From Stygiobacter sp. (GTDB lineage Bacteria; Pseudomonadota; Alphaproteobacteria; Rhodospirillales; Magnetospirillaceae): a DNA stretch of 64,000 nucleotides. The stretch lies in the NCBI GenBank assembly GCA_006218045.1, contig VBWB01000014.1:1-64000 (forward strand), read 5' to 3'. Position 1 is the first letter of the stretch. Every line of letters starts with the position of its first letter. The position numbers were made by a program, and so were the translations under genes. Positions 1 through 9,998 of the stretch are shown here, one piece after another. A model generated the notes under the pieces. That model was given only the letters and a program-made list of their open reading frames with translations, did no database searches and had not been told where the DNA came from.

Positions 1-117
1 CGCCGGGCCGGTCACCGACAGGAACGCACCGATCTTCACCGGATCGGCGGCCTGGGCGGAAGCAGCGAAACCAAACGCGGCAACAGCCGCAACACCCCAT
101 TTCATGAGGTTGCGCAT
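1..117 (-). CDS. ABC transporter substrate-binding protein, branched-chain amino acid type (N-terminal fragment)
   Basis: Only the first 39 residues are in the window; the rest lies to the left. They form a classic Sec signal peptide (Met-Arg-Asn, then a hydrophobic core ending Ala-Gln-Ala-Ala) followed by DPVKIGAFLSVTGPA. That is the usual mature start of LivJ-type periplasmic binding proteins, which bring amino acids or related small molecules to an ABC importer. The start at 117 is supported by a GGGAGGAG ribosome site about 8 bases upstream. The family call is firm, but the substrate cannot be told from so short a piece. It is transcribed divergently from the chemoreceptor gene. Confidence 0.75.
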   Translation of the reverse strand, partial: MRNLMKWGVAAVAAFGFAASAQAADPVKIGAFLSVTGPA

Positions 118-390
118 GGGTAATCTCCTCCCGTTTTTGCACGGCTTATGTTTGCCGCCCGTGGATTTAAAAGGCTAAAGCGACGAAGAGCAATGACTTA
201 CCCAGCTTCCGTGGAATCGAACCAAGGAGTCCGGGCGGGCTGGAGCGGCGATAGTTCAGCAAATGCAGAAGATTGGCCGGCAATTTTAGAATCAACAAAA
301 TATGTATCCCTGGCCTTCGTATGGTGGCAAAACCCTATGTGACACTTTAGCGTACACTCAACCGTACATTTACATTTAGGGGGGATCGGG
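118..390. promoter_or_regulatory. Divergent intergenic region between binding-protein gene and chemoreceptor gene
   Basis: This stretch of about 270 bases contains no convincing gene and is more AT-rich toward 280-375 than its surroundings. It must hold the promoters of the leftward transporter gene and the rightward chemoreceptor gene. I could not pick out clear -35/-10 pairs. The GGGGGGATCGGG just before 391 is the chemoreceptor's ribosome site. Confidence 0.4.
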
Positions 391-2469
391 GTGGTCAAGG
401 TCACGCAAAGCCTGAAGGGCAAGATCATCGCCAGCACGTTGGCCATCCTGGTGTTCAGCGCCGCCGCCATCATCGCCTCGACCCTGTGGCTCAGCCGCAA
501 GACCGCCTATGACGGCGCCATCGCCCTGACCAGCGAAATCGCCAACCGTCACGGCGCCGCCATCGCCGCCAACATCACCGCCGCCATGGAAAGCGCGCGT
601 GGCAGCGCCGCCCTGGTCCGCGCCCAGCAACAGGCGCAAAACCTGGACCGCCGGGCGCTCAACCGCTATCTGGCCCAGGTGGTCGGCCATAACCCGCTTT
701 ATTCCGCCGCCTGGATCGACATGGCCGACAATGCCTTCGACGGCCTCGATTCCCAATACGCCAATGCCAGCGCCGCCGAACGCCTGGGCCTGCCGGCAAC
801 CGGTCGCCTCAGCCTGCTGTGGGTCAAGGGCGAAAAAGGCATCGAACCCGATATGAGCGAGGGCGAGAGCTTCGAATCCGTCGCCCGGGAGGATTATTAC
901 CGCGTCGCCGCCGAAGCGAAAAAGGAAGCGGTGGTCGAGCCTTATCTGGACAAATACACCAACAAGAGCATGACCACCGCCGCCTTCCCCATCGTCAAGG
1001 ACGGCAAGGTCATCGGCGTCGCCGGCATCGACCTGACGCTGGACCGGCTGTCGGAACTGGTCAGCAGCATCAAGCCCTATGGCGACGGACTGGCCGCCAT
1101 CCTGTCACCCCAGGGCCATTACATCGCCCATCCCGATCAGACCAGGACGTCGCAAGCCGCCACCGACCTGCCGGCGGATGCCCGCGCCGCCATGGCCGCC
1201 GGCAAGCCGTTCAGCGGCATGGCCCAGGTGGCTGGAACCCGCCATTATCTGCACATCGTTCCCATCCGCTTCGCCGGCGCCGACCAAAGCTGGTCGTTCC
1301 TGGTATCGGTGCCCGAATCCAGCATCCTGGCCGAGGTCAACCACCTGACCCGCTGGACCGTCGGCATCGGAATCCTGTGCCTGATCATCGGCGGCATCGT
1401 CGCCTGGCGCCTGGGCCACGGCATTTCCCAACCCGCCCGCAGCCTGACCGAGGCCATGGCCTCGCTGGCCCGCGGGTTGTGGCAGACCCCGGTTCCCCAC
1501 ACCGACAATGCCGATGAAATCGGCCACATGGCCCGTGCCGTGGTGGTGTTCCGTGAAAACGGTCAGGCCAATGCCCAATTGCAGGCCGACCAGGAACGCA
1601 CCGCCGCCGAGCGGGCGCGCCGCCAGGAAATCGTCGAATCCCTGGTCGCCGGCCTGGACCAGCAGGTCATCAACATCCTGGAACGCCTGAGCCAGGCCGC
1701 CATCACCCTGCGCGGCACCGCCGAGAGCATGATGCGCATTTCGCGCCAGACCTCGGAACAGGTGACCACCGCCGCCACCGCCACCGAGGCTTCGACCCGC
1801 GGCGTGCAAGAGGCCGCCCAGGCGGGTGAGGAATTGTCCTCGTCCATTTCCGCCATCCGCGAGCGCACCGGCCAGACCAGCCTGATCACCGAGGAAGCGG
1901 TGCGGGTGGTCGGCAACACCGACACCCAGGTCCAGGGCTTGGTCACCGCCGCCGACCAGATCGGCGACATCGTCAAGATGATCAGCGCCATCGCCGGTCA
2001 AACCAACCTGTTGGCGCTGAACGCCACCATCGAGGCGGCCCGCGCCGGCGAGGCCGGAAAAGGTTTTGCCGTGGTCGCCAACGAGGTGAAGATGCTGGCC
2101 ACCCAGACCGCCAAGGCCACCGACGAGATCATCCGCCAGATCGGCGCCATCCAGCAGGCCACCCAGGATTCGGTGCGCTCGCTGCATCAGGTGGGCGAGA
2201 TCGTCCATCAGGTCGAGGAAATCAGTCTGGCGGTCAGCGCCGCCATGACCCAGCAGGATGCCGCCACCCGCCGCATCGCCGGCAATCTGCAGGAAGCCGC
2301 CGCCGGCAGCGCCGCGGTGGTCGACAACGTGGACCGCGTGGCCGAGGCCGCGACTGAAACCGACCATGCCGCCTCGCAGGTGTTAGGCGCGGTCGAGGAT
2401 CTGTCGGCCCAGGCCGATCAACTGCGACGCGAATTCACCAATTTCATGGATCGTATCCGCGCCGCCTGA
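391..2469 (+). CDS. Methyl-accepting chemotaxis protein
   Basis: A transmembrane chemoreceptor of 692 residues with a GTG start. It has a first membrane helix at about 12-34, a large periplasmic sensing region at about 36-315 that looks like a double Cache domain, a second helix at about 321-343, a HAMP segment at about 344-397, and then the long cytoplasmic coiled coil. The conserved signalling tip is clear near residues 540-575 ([19 protein letters not shown]). It would pass ligand binding to CheA/CheW and so steer flagellar rotation. Cache chemoreceptors often bind amino acids or carboxylates, but the ligand cannot be read here. It stands alone, and other flagellar genes begin about 27 kb away. 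A G-rich ribosome site at 378-390 supports the GTG start. Confidence 0.93.
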   Translation: MVKVTQSLKGKIIASTLAILVFSAAAIIASTLWLSRKTAYDGAIALTSEIANRHGAAIAANITAAMESARGSAALVRAQQQAQNLDRRALNRYLAQVVGHNPLYSAAWIDMADNAFDGLDSQYANASAAERLGLPATGRLSLLWVKGEKGIEPDMSEGESFESVAREDYYRVAAEAKKEAVVEPYLDKYTNKSMTTAAFPIVKDGKVIGVAGIDLTLDRLSELVSSIKPYGDGLAAILSPQGHYIAHPDQTRTSQAATDLPADARAAMAAGKPFSGMAQVAGTRHYLHIVPIRFAGADQSWSFLVSVPESSILAEVNHLTRWTVGIGILCLIIGGIVAWRLGHGISQPARSLTEAMASLARGLWQTPVPHTDNADEIGHMARAVVVFRENGQANAQLQADQERTAAERARRQEIVESLVAGLDQQVINILERLSQAAITLRGTAESMMRISRQTSEQVTTAATATEASTRGVQEAAQAGEELSSSISAIRERTGQTSLITEEAVRVVGNTDTQVQGLVTAADQIGDIVKMISAIAGQTNLLALNATIEAARAGEAGKGFAVVANEVKMLATQTAKATDEIIRQIGAIQQATQDSVRSLHQVGEIVHQVEEISLAVSAAMTQQDAATRRIAGNLQEAAAGSAAVVDNVDRVAEAATETDHAASQVLGAVEDLSAQADQLRREFTNFMDRIRAA

Positions 2470-2493
2470 ATTTTATACAAATTATGACAAATC

Positions 2494-2516
2494 GAGTGCG
2501 CACCGGCTGCGCACTC
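2494..2516 (+). terminator. Hairpin after chemoreceptor gene, possible terminator
   Basis: A perfect 9-bp stem (GAGTGCGCA / TGCGCACTC) with a 5-base loop lies 25 bases after the chemoreceptor stop. It is not followed by a clean T run; an AT-rich stretch begins about 12 bases later. It could be a weak terminator or an mRNA 3'-end stabiliser. Confidence 0.35.
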
Positions 2517-2596
2517 CTTGCGCACAGATTAATATTCCTTTAAATTTCAGCCTTAGGTGGGGTGGGACTACCTAATCTGGGGTTGGGAGGGGTGAG

Positions 2597-4294
2597 ATGG
2601 GCGTCGATTCGTCGCTCGTCGACAAACTGAAGGCGCAGCGGGATCGCTTCATCGCCTTTGCGTTTGCTGGCGCGGATTTGCTGCTGGAAATAGACAGTGA
2701 CGGCATCATCGGCTTTTCCACCGGTGCCGGCGAGGCCATGTACGGCCTTTCCGACAACGACATGATGGGCCGGGCGCTGTCGGACTTCATCCTGCCCCGT
2801 GACCGCAAGCGTTTCGACGATTGCCTGTTGCGTCTGAAGAACACCTCGCGCCTGGACCACACGCCGTTCACCCTGATGGGGTCGGGCGGTACCGTCACCC
2901 GCATGCGGCTGGCCGGCATCCGCCTGCCGCATCTGCGCAACACCTTCCATCTGGTGCTGTCGCGCGTTCCGCCCATGGCCTCGGTCGAGGCCGAGCGCAT
3001 CACCGGCGAGATCGACCACAAGAGCCTGTTCATCGACATGGTGCGCGGACGCCTGAACGAGGCCAACCGCATCGGCACCGATTACACCCTGACCCTGTTC
3101 GACCTGTCGGGCAGCAATCTGCGGGCGCTCGATCCCAAGGTGGCGCAAAGCTTCCTGTCGACCATGAACAACACCATCGAGGAATGCTCGGTCCGCGGCA
3201 CCTCGTCCGGCTCGCTCAGTTCCACCTCGTTCGGGCTGGTGCATGACGACAAGATGCCGGCGGCGGAGATCCACAAGCGCGTCACCCTGGTCGCCGACCG
3301 CTTCATCGACAAGAACAAGGGCGCCAGCGTCAAGATGCGCTCGGCCACCTTGGAGATGGAGGATTCCACCCTGTCCGACGAGGATATCGCCAAGGCGCTT
3401 GGCTATATCATCAACACTTTCGTCAAGGACAGCGCCACCTTCACCATGAAATCCCTGGCGGAAGGGGCGCAACTGGCGGTCAGCGACACCCTGACCCGGG
3501 TGCGCAATTTCCGCAAGATGATCAAGGGCGACGACAAGCTGGTCTTCCTGTTCCAGCCCATCGTCAACGTCCGCACCGGCGCCGTGCTGAAATACGAAGC
3601 CTTCAGCCGCATCACCTATAACGGCACCATGTTCTCGCCGCCGCAGATCATCCCCTTCGCCACCGATGTCGGCCTGATCGGCGAGTTCGACCTGATCACC
3701 GTGGCCAAGGCGCTGAAACTGATGAAGGAAACCGGCACGGTTTCCACCTTGGCCCATCTTTCCATCAACATTTCCGGCCATTCTCTCGGCAATCCCGGCT
3801 TCTACCAGGCCTTGCTGAAAATGCTGGAGGAAAACCATTCTGTGCTGGGCCGCCTGGTGCTGGAAATCACCGATGCGGCGCAAATCTACAATCTGCATGA
3901 AGCCAAGCGCCTGCTGGCCCGCATCCGCAAGCTGGGCGCACGCATCTCGCTCGACGATTTCGGCTCGGGTGGGACAGCGTTTGAATTGCTGCGCATCCTG
4001 CCGGTGGATTTCGCCAAATTCGACCGCGACTACATCTTGGACGCCGCCGACCCCAAGGGGCGATCGGTGCTGAAGGCGATGACCGGCCTGTGCCACGATC
4101 TGGGCATCGTCACCGTCGGCGAATGCGTGGAAGACGCCGCCACCTTGGCCAATCTGTGTTCCGTCGGCATCGATTATGCCCAGGGCTATTATTTCGGCCA
4201 GCCGGCTGTCGATGCGGCCAAGCGCATCAAGTACTTCACCGAGCATATCAAGCAGGCCGGCACCGCTGAACCCGGGTTGATGAATGCGGTCTGA
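2597..4294 (+). CDS. PAS-EAL domain protein (cyclic-di-GMP phosphodiesterase-like)
   Basis: A cytoplasmic protein of 565 residues with no membrane segment. Residues about 12-115 look like a PAS sensor (GADLLLEIDSDGIIGFSTGA). A middle region of about 200 residues is not recognised. Residues about 315-545 are an EAL domain of the kind that cleaves cyclic-di-GMP. The name-giving motif is altered: YEAFSRI stands where EALLR is normal. Other usual site residues are present: Asn in LSINIS, Glu in LEITDA, the Asp pair in DDFGSG, Lys in DFAKFD, Glu in GECVED and Gln in AQGYYF. It may be active or may be a cyclic-di-GMP sensor. The start at 2597 has a GGGAGGGG ribosome site. Confidence 0.85.
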   Translation: MGVDSSLVDKLKAQRDRFIAFAFAGADLLLEIDSDGIIGFSTGAGEAMYGLSDNDMMGRALSDFILPRDRKRFDDCLLRLKNTSRLDHTPFTLMGSGGTVTRMRLAGIRLPHLRNTFHLVLSRVPPMASVEAERITGEIDHKSLFIDMVRGRLNEANRIGTDYTLTLFDLSGSNLRALDPKVAQSFLSTMNNTIEECSVRGTSSGSLSSTSFGLVHDDKMPAAEIHKRVTLVADRFIDKNKGASVKMRSATLEMEDSTLSDEDIAKALGYIINTFVKDSATFTMKSLAEGAQLAVSDTLTRVRNFRKMIKGDDKLVFLFQPIVNVRTGAVLKYEAFSRITYNGTMFSPPQIIPFATDVGLIGEFDLITVAKALKLMKETGTVSTLAHLSINISGHSLGNPGFYQALLKMLEENHSVLGRLVLEITDAAQIYNLHEAKRLLARIRKLGARISLDDFGSGGTAFELLRILPVDFAKFDRDYILDAADPKGRSVLKAMTGLCHDLGIVTVGECVEDAATLANLCSVGIDYAQGYYFGQPAVDAAKRIKYFTEHIKQAGTAEPGLMNAV

Positions 4295-4305
4295 CGGCGC
4301 TATAA

Positions 4306-6393
<2,088 letters not shown>

Positions 6394-6442
6394 GTGCGTC
6401 ATTCCCGTGTGGATGCATGAGCACTGCGTTAAAAATTGGACA

Positions 6443-6541
6443 TAACCACAGAGGCACAGAGACACAGAGAGAACGTCGCCGTGATGACCGCTTCACTTCA
6501 TTTCTGGCAGGCCTCTCCGTGTCTCTGCGCCTCTGTGGTTA
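6443..6541. repeat. Long inverted repeat of the ACCACAGAG family, copy 1
   Basis: Two 27-base arms (6444-6470 and 6514-6540) pair at 25 of 27 positions, and one more base pairs at each end. The loop is about 43 bases. The arms are made of repeated units such as ACACAGAG and GCACAGAG. A second copy with the same arm sequence lies at 33371-33468. The element sits between ligA and the TPR gene, 50 bases after the ligA stop. An isolated CGTCATTCCCG at 6397-6407 matches the end of another repeat family (see 61839-61941). The rest of 6394-6682 shows nothing recognisable. Confidence 0.85.
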
Positions 6542-6682
6542 ATTGCTTGCTGTCGCCCCGGCAGGCTCACCCTGTAAGCACTGATGCGCCTGCGTGGGGA
6601 GCCGATTGCTTTATCTTCACCGCTTGGTAACCACAAACGGGCAGTCTGACGAATTGGACTTCGATAGCCTGAACCCGCCCCG

Positions 6683-8242
6683 ATGAGCATGCCCGAGGAC
6701 CCCCGCGCCAGATTCACCAAGCCGCTGACCCGGCCTGGGACCGGCGCGCCCACGCGCAACCTGCCGGCGCGCATCGAACCACAGCCGCAAGCCCAGCCCG
6801 AGCCGCCATCGTCCGAGGACCTCCCTGGCGGCAGCGGCGGTCTGGCCCGCCTGCTCGACGCGGTGGCCAAGATGCTGCACCCCAAGGTTCCGGCCAAGGA
6901 AAACCCCGATCAGACACCGGCAGCGCGGGCCGAGCCTTCAGTGTTCACAATCATCGTCGCCGCCATGAACGGCGACAATCCCGACGGCGCCGCCTCGCAG
7001 CAGATTTACAAGGCCCTGGATTTGCGCCAGGCGCTCAAGGTCAAGCCGCTGCCGCGTCCGTTCCTGCTGGAAAATGCCCAAGACCCGACCCAGGTCAACG
7101 CCCTTTTGATCAATGCCCGCCATGCCCTGGTCGATGAAGGCGCCGATCTGCTGGTCTGGGGCGACGTCTCCAAGGACGGCTATGTGCTGCGCTTCGCCGG
7201 CACCGCGCTGCCGGACGAGGAAAAGCCAGCGGTGTTCGGCCCGCAATTCCGTCTGGAACTGCCGCTCAATCTGGGCGAGCCGCAAATCCATATGCTCTAT
7301 GCCGCCACCCTGGCCGCCGCCGATCCGGCCAACGAAATGCAGCGCGCCGCCATCCGCCGCCTGTTGCCGCCGGCAATCCAGCCGCTGGAAGCCCTGGCGG
7401 TCAAGCCGCCGGTATCCTTGTCCATGGGCCAACAGCGCAGCATCCTGCTGACCCACGCCCATGTCTGCACCGCCACCGCCCTGGCGGTGCCGCCGTCGCA
7501 GGCGGATGAATGGTTTGAAAAAGCCATGAACGCCTATCTGGCGGCGGAAAAACGCCAGGGCCGCAACGACCCGGCGTGGGAAAGCGGCCTGCTGCACAAA
7601 TATCTGGCCGCCTCGCTGACCGCGCGGGCCGAGCGCATCAAGGACAAGGCGCTGACCTATCTGGAACTGGCGGTCAAGCATTGGCGCATGGCCGCGGAAA
7701 ACCTGCCCCGGGCCACCTTGCCGCAGGAATGGGCGGCGGCGCAGACCCGGCTGGGGGTGGCGCTGCACCGCCTGGATCTGCTGACCGGTGACAGCGACTT
7801 GCTGCGCGAGGCCCTGGGCTGTCTGCAAGCGGCGCTTCAGGTCCATAGCCGGGCCGAGGCGCCGACCCGCTGGGCCGACATCATGAATTCCATCGCCCAG
7901 GTGCTGGAAGTCTATGGCGAGCAATTGAAGAATCCCGAGGTGCTGCAACGGGCCATCGATGCCTGCCATCTGGTGCTGGAAGTGCGCACCCGCGACCGCA
8001 CCCCGCTGGCCTGGGCCTCGACCCTGAACACCCTGGGCTCGGCCCTGTTCCTGATGGATCGCCACGGCGGCGGCATCGCCCATCTGGACGAGGCGGCCAA
8101 GGCCTTCGAGGACGCATACGCGGTGTTCAAGGCCCATGGCTCCAAAGGCCCGGCCCAGGTGGCGGCGCGCAATCTGGTCCATGTGCAGAAACTGCTGGAA
8201 GAACGCAAGGGCCGCGCCGTCATCGACCCCGACTGGCGCTGA
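6683..8242 (+). CDS. TPR-like repeat protein of unknown function
   Basis: A protein of 519 residues that I cannot assign to a named family. The first 85 residues are rich in Pro, Arg and Gln and look disordered. A folded region at about 95-200 (SVFTIIVAAMNGD ... GADLLVWGDVSKDGYVLRF) has alternating strands and helices. The second half, from about 250 to the end, is helical with TPR-like repeats, for example QEWAAAQTRLGVALHRLDLL and LAWASTLNTLGSALFLMDRH. No signal peptide or membrane span is seen. It may be a scaffold for protein-protein contacts. It starts 142 bases after the upstream repeat element. Confidence 0.8.
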   Translation: MSMPEDPRARFTKPLTRPGTGAPTRNLPARIEPQPQAQPEPPSSEDLPGGSGGLARLLDAVAKMLHPKVPAKENPDQTPAARAEPSVFTIIVAAMNGDNPDGAASQQIYKALDLRQALKVKPLPRPFLLENAQDPTQVNALLINARHALVDEGADLLVWGDVSKDGYVLRFAGTALPDEEKPAVFGPQFRLELPLNLGEPQIHMLYAATLAAADPANEMQRAAIRRLLPPAIQPLEALAVKPPVSLSMGQQRSILLTHAHVCTATALAVPPSQADEWFEKAMNAYLAAEKRQGRNDPAWESGLLHKYLAASLTARAERIKDKALTYLELAVKHWRMAAENLPRATLPQEWAAAQTRLGVALHRLDLLTGDSDLLREALGCLQAALQVHSRAEAPTRWADIMNSIAQVLEVYGEQLKNPEVLQRAIDACHLVLEVRTRDRTPLAWASTLNTLGSALFLMDRHGGGIAHLDEAAKAFEDAYAVFKAHGSKGPAQVAARNLVHVQKLLEERKGRAVIDPDWR

Positions 8243-8266
8243 TGCCGACGCCGGCAAAAGCATGTA

Positions 8267-8296
8267 TTGCAATGCAGCGACTGATCCTGTTATAAG
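8267..8296 (+). promoter_or_regulatory. Possible sigma-70 promoter and long leader of the helicase gene
   Basis: TTGCAA (8267-8272) and TATAAG (8291-8296) are 18 bases apart, a reasonable housekeeping promoter. If used, the mRNA would have a leader of roughly 150 bases before the helicase start at 8456. Long leaders are common for RNA-helicase genes with cold- or self-regulation. No known riboswitch is visible in 8300-8455. Confidence 0.4.
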
Positions 8297-8455
8297 CAGG
8301 CAGCCTTTTTTGCGCCTGTGCGCTGGCGCCGGACATGTTTCCGGGCGCCATTTCCGCAAAAACGGCCCCCCTCCCGCTGGTCGCGCACCCTTCGGGCGCC
8401 CAAACTCCCGCCGCCGGATCGACCGGTGGCGCGCGATCCATTGTGAAAGAGCCTT

Positions 8456-9799
8456 ATGACTTCGTTCAAAGACCTCGGCCTGGCCGAAGAATTGACTTTC
8501 GCCCTCGACGCCGAGGGTTACACCACGCCGACTCCGATCCAGGAACAGGCCATCCCGCATCTGCTGGCCGGCCACGACATGCTGGGCATCGCCCAGACCG
8601 GTACCGGCAAGACCGCCGCCTTCGCCCTGCCCATCCTGCACCGCATCGCCAGCGACAAGCGCCGCGCCGCCCCCCGGACCGTGCGCAACCTGATTTTGAC
8701 GCCGACCCGCGAACTGGCCGTGCAGATCAATGACGGCTTCGCCACCTATGGCCGCAACATCCGTTTCCGCCGCGCCTGCGTGTTCGGCGGCGTCGGCCAG
8801 GGCCCGCAGGTCCGCGCCCTCAATGGCGGCGTCGACGTGCTGGTCGCCACGCCCGGTCGCCTGCTCGATCTGATGGATCAGGGCTACGTCAATCTTTCGG
8901 GCCTCCAGACCCTGGTGCTGGACGAAGCCGACCGCATGCTCGACATGGGCTTCATCCAGCCGGTGCGCAAGATCGCCGCCCTGCTGCCCAGCGGCCGCCA
9001 GACCCTGCTGTTCTCGGCCACCATGCCCAAGGCGGTGGCCGATCTGGCCAGCTTCCTGCTGCGCGATCCGGTTCGCGTCGAGGTCACCCCGGTGTCGTCG
9101 ACCGCCGAGCGCATCGAACAGAAGGTGCTGTTCGTCACCCGCGAGAACAAGCGCAACCTGCTGTTGGACCTGCTGCGCAGCAAGGGCGTGGGCCGGGCCA
9201 TCGTCTTCACCCGCACCAAGCACGGCGCCAACCGCGTCGCCGAGCAGCTGATGAAGGACGGGGTCACCGCCGACGCCATCCACGGCAACAAGAGCCAGAA
9301 TGCCCGTCAGCGGGCGCTGGACGCCTTCCGTTCGGGTGAAGTGCAGGCCCTGGTCGCCACCGACATCGCCGCCCGCGGCATCGATATCGACAACGTCACC
9401 CACGTCATCAATTTCGAGCTGCCGAACGAGCCGGAAAGCTATGTCCACCGCATCGGTCGCACCGCGCGCGCCGGGGCCGAAGGCATCGCCGTGTCGTTCT
9501 GTGACGCCGAGGAAGTGGCTTACTTGCGCCAGATCGAAAAGATCATCCAGCAGCCGGTGCCGGTGGATATCGAACACGAATACCACGCCGAGCCGGTGGC
9601 CCGGCTGTTCGCCAGCGGCAAGGGCAGCCCGCCCAAGCGTGGCGGCGGCGGCGGCGGTTCCCGTCCGTTCGTCGGCGGCAACCGGCCCAAGGGTCCGGCT
9701 TCCGGCCGTCCGGGTGGCGGTGGCGCTCCCGGCGGCGGCAACGGCCAGCGCCGTCATGGTGCCGGCCCCGGCGGCCACGGCCACGGCAAGCGCGGCTAG
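8456..9799 (+). CDS. rhlE: DEAD-box ATP-dependent RNA helicase, RhlE type
   Basis: An RNA-unwinding ATPase of 447 residues acting in ribosome assembly or RNA turnover. All motifs are visible in order: Q motif (GYTTPTPIQEQAIP), Walker A AQTGTGKT, PTREL, TPGRLLDLM, DEAD, SAT, VFTRTKHGANRVAEQL, RGIDIDNVTHVINFELP and HRIGRTARAG. The tail after about residue 390 is a Gly/Arg/Pro-rich low-complexity RNA-binding region, typical of the RhlE branch. The last coding bases and the stop run directly into a palindromic repeat (9797-9830). The rhlE symbol is by family resemblance. Confidence 0.92.
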   Translation: MTSFKDLGLAEELTFALDAEGYTTPTPIQEQAIPHLLAGHDMLGIAQTGTGKTAAFALPILHRIASDKRRAAPRTVRNLILTPTRELAVQINDGFATYGRNIRFRRACVFGGVGQGPQVRALNGGVDVLVATPGRLLDLMDQGYVNLSGLQTLVLDEADRMLDMGFIQPVRKIAALLPSGRQTLLFSATMPKAVADLASFLLRDPVRVEVTPVSSTAERIEQKVLFVTRENKRNLLLDLLRSKGVGRAIVFTRTKHGANRVAEQLMKDGVTADAIHGNKSQNARQRALDAFRSGEVQALVATDIAARGIDIDNVTHVINFELPNEPESYVHRIGRTARAGAEGIAVSFCDAEEVAYLRQIEKIIQQPVPVDIEHEYHAEPVARLFASGKGSPPKRGGGGGGSRPFVGGNRPKGPASGRPGGGGAPGGGNGQRRHGAGPGGHGHGKRG

Positions 9800-9830
9800 A
9801 GCAGACTGCGTTTAATCGAACGCAGCCTGC
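9797..9830 (+). repeat. TAGAGC-type palindromic repeat providing the rhlE stop codon
   Basis: The sequence begins TAGAGCAGACTGCG, then TTTAATCG, then a pairing arm CGCAGCCTGC. The inner stem is TGCGTT/AACGCA. The first three bases are the stop codon of rhlE. A related element starting TAGAGCGGA lies at 13189-13229 on the other strand and provides the mmdB stop codon in the same way. Palindromes of this type are scattered in many alphaproteobacteria. Confidence 0.6.
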
Positions 9831-9837
9831 GACCAGC

Positions 9838-9909
9838 GGCCATTGTGCGCTCCGCGCACGTCTCCGACTCGAGGCCGCGGCCAAGCAATCCGGAGGATTG
9901 CGCCCGGCG
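9838..9909 (+). repeat. GCCAAG-hairpin-CGCCCGGCG repeat, copy A
   Basis: Blocks shared with 19881-19945: GGCCATTG at the left, then GCCAAG, a 5-base arm (CAATC), the constant loop CGGAG, the pairing arm (GATTG) and CGCCCGGCG. The other copy has arms GACGC/GCGTC around the same loop. The differences between copies therefore preserve pairing. Confidence 0.6.
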
Positions 9910-9940
9910 TGGGGCTTATGAAACCTAGCCCATTGTATCG

Positions 9941-9998
9941 TTTGGTGGTTCCGGTGTTCGCCTTTTGACGCGAACGCAGGAATCACCAAACTTTTATT
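9941..9998 (+). terminator. Long hairpin with T-rich tail between convergent genes
   Basis: Arms 9941-9961 and 9970-9990 form a stem of about 21 positions with one mismatch and two G-U pairs, with an 8-base loop. On the plus strand it is followed by CTTTTATT. It therefore looks like the terminator for rhlE, though 140 bases past the stop. It may also stop leftward transcription from the kinase-like gene that ends at 9994. Confidence 0.6.

Noticed and set aside
2540-4246. Long minus-strand frame opposite the PAS-EAL gene
   Set aside because: The EAL domain motifs on the plus strand settle the coding strand; the antisense frame has no recognisable domain.
6938-9784. Minus-strand reading frame of over 900 codons spanning two plus-strand genes
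   Set aside because: It crosses the gap between the TPR gene and rhlE and shows only low-complexity His/Gly/Gln runs; rhlE on the other strand is unambiguous.
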